A DNA stretch of 64,000 nucleotides, taken from positions 62,001-126,000 of the forward strand of contig NZ_JACBFO010000002.1 of NCBI RefSeq assembly GCF_021401135.1, written 5' to 3'. Positions within the stretch are counted from its first letter, which is position 1. Each line of letters opens with the position of its first letter. Under the pieces are notes generated by a model, which was not told where the DNA came from, did no database searches, and was given only the letters and a program-made list of their open reading frames with translations. The position numbers and the translations under genes are program-made. The stretch comes from Azonexus sp. R2A61 (GTDB taxonomy: Bacteria; Pseudomonadota; Gammaproteobacteria; Burkholderiales; Rhodocyclaceae). Positions 61,533 through 64,000 of this stretch are shown here, in pieces.

Positions 61533-62721
61533 GTTCGAGATCGTGCCGCGTGCCACTTGGCTCCTTCCCCTCGCGGCGGTTCTTGCGAGTTGCACCGGCC
61601 TGGGATCGGCCAAGCCCTACCGCCCGCAGTCTCCGCCCGAATTCCGGACGGCTGCCGCCTCGATCATGGGCAAGGACGTTAATAACTCGGTTCCAGACGA
61701 CCCCGACAACCCCAATCCCCGCATCCGCCTGCAGCCTTCACCGGGGAAGGCGCCCCTGATCGGAAACCGCCCCGTCGAAGTGCTGGCGTCAAACAACAAG
61801 AGCGGCGCCTATGTGGCCTTCACCGGCCAGGTGCCGGTCACCCAATACTTCCGGGTGCTTCACCGGGCCGATTGTGACGACTGGGTCTATCTTCAACCGA
61901 TCGCTCCTTTCGTGGATTACTACACTTCGGGCGACTACACCGGTGACAAGGCGACTCTGAAATGCCTCAGCAAGGTCCACGAGAGATTTCGGGATAAAGC
62001 CGACGAGCGCTTGGCTGGATCGGATGGGGTAGTGTTCGATGCCCAGTCGGCGAAATTCACCGATCGAGATGATTCGGCTTATGGTCCGAGGAAAATACAC
62101 ATGGACGGTTGGGCGATCAAATTTGTCGAGCCCACCTCGGCCGACATCGAGGCTCGCCTCAATGCCAAGTCGCTTTCACCCATTGATATCGTCCAGTTCA
62201 AGTCGGCAGCCTACTGGGTGGAGAAACATCGCGTAGCAGCTTTCACGCCGGCACTGAGGAAGGTGCTGCCGCTCGAATCCCCTTTTTCTGCCCTAAATTC
62301 CTGGGGTGAAACTGAACATGCGGCACTTCGGGCGCTGGTGATGGCCGAGCCCGCCAATGCCTCGATCGATCCCTATGTGCATATCCTAGAAGCCGGCATC
62401 GCCAAAATGCTCGTTCCAGGGTCTCAGTATGCCGTATCCGGTCAGAAGGTTGGGTATGCCCCCTTCTTGGCTGCTAACGTGCTGGTCTGCCGCAACCGAC
62501 CTGGCACTACCGAAATGCTTGAGCGAGTCATGCTGAATGCAACGATTATTCAACACAAGATGGCTGCGGTGAGGGCCCTGATCGCCTTGGGCGAATCCGA
62601 TGTAGTCAGCAAGAGCTTGGCCGATGGAAAACTTGGGAATATCTCGTCCAAGGCCCGGGATCTGCTGGCCGGGCATGACCACCTCCCGTTCACCTGCCCA
62701 ATGATGCTACCAAACGGTTAG
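61501..62721 (+). CDS. Lipoprotein of unknown function
   Basis: The 406-aa product has a lipobox LASC (Cys at about residue 31) after a hydrophobic stretch. Two regions with paired Cys (ADCDDWVYL, ATLKCLSK) follow, and the C-terminal half has helical segments (SKSLADGKLGNISSKARDLL) like a repeat fold. Gene overlap with its two upstream neighbours suggests one exported complex. Confidence 0.72.
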   Translation: MRKSPAPTFREFEIVPRATWLLPLAAVLASCTGLGSAKPYRPQSPPEFRTAAASIMGKDVNNSVPDDPDNPNPRIRLQPSPGKAPLIGNRPVEVLASNNKSGAYVAFTGQVPVTQYFRVLHRADCDDWVYLQPIAPFVDYYTSGDYTGDKATLKCLSKVHERFRDKADERLAGSDGVVFDAQSAKFTDRDDSAYGPRKIHMDGWAIKFVEPTSADIEARLNAKSLSPIDIVQFKSAAYWVEKHRVAAFTPALRKVLPLESPFSALNSWGETEHAALRALVMAEPANASIDPYVHILEAGIAKMLVPGSQYAVSGQKVGYAPFLAANVLVCRNRPGTTEMLERVMLNATIIQHKMAAVRALIALGESDVVSKSLADGKLGNISSKARDLLAGHDHLPFTCPMMLPNG

Positions 62722-62736
62722 CTCGACCGAGCAGTT

Positions 62737-63147
62737 CTACAAATACTCTCGTCTTGCATGGCCATTCGTTATGGTTTCTTTAAACCATCGCCCCTCGGAA
62801 TCCTCATCACGCTTTTTATGGCCAAGATATCTGCTGATTGCCGCGCCCATAATACGAAGCACCTGAGAGCTTATCTGGTACTCGTTGCTTCCGTCCCATC
62901 GGGGCAGCAATTTCAAAACGGAGATCTCTTCGTGGGTCAAACACTGAAGAACATGACAGGCAGGCATCCAGATAGTTTTCGAATTCAGGCTGTGAATGAA
63001 CACCTCACCTCTCGTGCTATCAAACCCGGGGATACTGTCATTGATACGAATCTGTGAGCGTCCGGAGCAAACCGTGAAGACATCCGTTACAAAGCTGATA
63101 CTCAAGTCTTCCAGTGTTTCGCTTTCAAATTGATCCAGCGCCGTCAT
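62737..63147 (-). CDS. Protein of unknown function
   Basis: The 136-aa product shows no signal peptide or known motif; it contains PRWDGSNEYQISSQVLRIMG and a basic C-terminus. It converges with the lipoprotein gene. The 197 bp upstream (63148-63344) hold no frame I support. Confidence 0.6.
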   Translation of the reverse strand: MTALDQFESETLEDLSISFVTDVFTVCSGRSQIRINDSIPGFDSTRGEVFIHSLNSKTIWMPACHVLQCLTHEEISVLKLLPRWDGSNEYQISSQVLRIMGAAISRYLGHKKRDEDSEGRWFKETITNGHARREYL

Positions 63148-63344
63148 GGCTGCTCCAAGAGTTTTTTGTTCTGGAAGTATCTTGCGGCTGGCGGTAGCAA
63201 GGAAGCCACGAATTCCGCCGAAAAGCCGGGGGTAGGTGTATTAATGGACGTGATCGCCAACATTTCGGAGACACCAGGCCCGCTTCAAGATGATTCAACT
63301 GCATATGGCGTTTCAAGAGTCCAATGGAAGACAGAAGCTCCGAA

Positions 63345-63596
63345 TTACCAATCCCCGTCAAATCCTGAGGCTCCCTCCCAATGATTTAATCTTTCCATAT
63401 TGGGTTCATGAGACAAGTCCGTCCCATACAGATTTCCCTCGATATCAACCCCAGCAAATCCTCCGATCATTGGTAGCCCGTTCGCCGGATTCGAGACATC
63501 GTCATCCATCAGGCACATTGGCTCGCATATGTCCAGCGAGGCACACACCGAGTCGGCATCATCAAACAAGCTGCCCAGCCATCTAAACATATTCAT
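63345..63596 (-). CDS. Small conserved protein of unknown function
   Basis: The 83-aa product is read from the ATG at 63596, which follows GGAGAGG. The segment NPANGLPMIGGFAGVDIEGN is a pattern found in many small uncharacterised proteobacterial proteins. It follows the membrane-protein gene at 63612 on the same strand. Confidence 0.7.
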   Translation of the reverse strand: MNMFRWLGSLFDDADSVCASLDICEPMCLMDDDVSNPANGLPMIGGFAGVDIEGNLYGTDLSHEPNMERLNHWEGASGFDGDW

Positions 63597-63611
63597 TGGC
63601 CTCTCCAACGG

Positions 63612-63845
63612 TCAATCGTCGCTACCGAGGGAAATCCCCCAGCTCACTGCAAAGCAGAACATTGCCGTGGTCGTAATGAACGCCAGCAAGACCGCAGCCG
63701 TTGCCAGGCAGTCGAGAAGGCTGGATTCCGGGCTAATCATGGCCTGTGCAATTCCGATAGCAACGGTTGGATACCACGCGTCACGGAACAAGTTTTTCCC
63801 CATACGGCGGAGAAATTCAACCCAGTCTGCTCGCGAGAAATTCAT
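63612..63845 (-). CDS. Small membrane protein of unknown function
   Basis: The 77-aa product has two hydrophobic segments (about residues 25-42 and 45-70). ATG 63845 follows GGAGG. It lies 15 bp upstream of the next small gene, so the two form an operon. The last 149 bp of the window hold nothing I can support. Confidence 0.65.
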   Translation of the reverse strand: MNFSRADWVEFLRRMGKNLFRDAWYPTVAIGIAQAMISPESSLLDCLATAAVLLAFITTTAMFCFAVSWGISLGSDD

Positions 63846-64000
63846 TGCCACCTCCTATCTTTCCAGACCAATTTACTCACCCCGTTTCAGCGTTTCTGAA
63901 AAACTTCCCGACCGGACGATGGCTGGCGATGTAGCACAGCGATAAAATGCGCCACTTATGCCAACGCAATCGGGCAACCACAAAAGATAGAACCCAAGGG

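Larger units (their letters stand above)
42486..64000. mobile_element. Genomic island in tRNA-Ser(GGA) with copper-resistance cargo (right end outside window)
   Basis: The left border is the 3' fragment of tRNA-Ser at 42486-42550, followed by an integrase. No intact tRNA-Ser is found to the right edge, so the reconstituted gene and the other border should lie beyond 64000. Cargo includes the Cus system, CopK, a CzcE-like protein, an IS1595-type element and several unknown genes. G+C is uneven compared with the backbone on the left. Confidence 0.75.

Noticed and set aside
63125..63361. Minus-strand frame of 78 codons between two small genes
   Set aside because: No ribosome-binding site, unusual composition (Pro, Trp, Arg), and it overlaps the start of the gene at 63147.
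43679..64000. Copper P-type ATPase, multicopper oxidase CopA or CopB
   Set aside because: No gene with a CPC membrane motif or multicopper oxidase His clusters is present in the window.
1..64000. CRISPR array
   Set aside because: No series of regularly spaced identical repeats was found on either strand.

Overview
The window reads as a G+C-rich betaproteobacterial chromosome. The housekeeping block tig-clpP-clpX-lon-hupB, with trmJ and suhB nearby, has the protein sequences and order expected of the Rhodocyclales (Dechloromonas/Azonexus-like); that genus-level placement is an inference. Two integrated elements flank about 9 kb of this backbone.

Region 1 (1-33.2 kb) is a P2-type (Peduovirus-like) prophage whose left end lies outside the window. 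Virion genes follow P2 order: terminase P (leftward), then O, N, M, an inserted SGNH-hydrolase gene, L, X, a lysis cassette (two membrane proteins, muramidase endolysin, overlapping Rz/Rz1 spanins), R, S, V, W, J, I, H, a DUF4376 protein, FI, FII, E/E', T, U and D. The left-facing repressor follows at 21.1-21.5 kb. Then come early genes: small regulators, an Ogr/Delta-type zinc-finger activator, a TOPRIM primase-helicase instead of P2 gpA, about ten small unknowns, a large cytosine methyltransferase, a DUF4224 protein and a tyrosine integrase next to tRNA-His. Four copies of a dyad GGGnGTA-N11-TACACCC, with a constant spacing to a -10-like hexamer, stand in front of P/O, L, V and FI. They are very probably the Ogr-controlled late promoters.

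Region 2 (33.2-42.4 kb) is backbone: tRNA-His, trigger factor, ClpP, ClpX, Lon (with a clear sigma-32-type promoter), HU-beta (with a sigma-70 promoter), tRNA-Val, an HDOD protein, TrmJ and the SuhB-type inositol monophosphatase.

Region 3 (42.49 kb to the right edge) is a genomic island inserted in a tRNA-Ser(GGA) gene. Only the 3' part of the tRNA remains at its left edge, next to an integrase. The cargo is mostly for copper/silver: a CzcE-like and a CopK protein, a CusCBA efflux system whose CusB carries a C-terminal CusF domain, a separate CusF, a DUF411 protein, two c-type cytochromes and CusRS. Two palindromes GATTAC-N6-GTAATC are the likely CusR sites. Mixed in are an HD-GYP phosphodiesterase translationally coupled to a histidine-rich FlgB-like protein, which is frame-split at a run of seven G, and a phasin-like pair. 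The island also holds an 897-bp non-autonomous IS1595-type element. It has intact 28-bp inverted repeats and an 8-bp target duplication, and carries an Fe-S metallochaperone gene in place of most of its transposase. Past cusRS lie a relic-like CueR-type promoter, an XRE regulator, a three-gene operon of exported proteins of unknown function, and a few small unknown genes.
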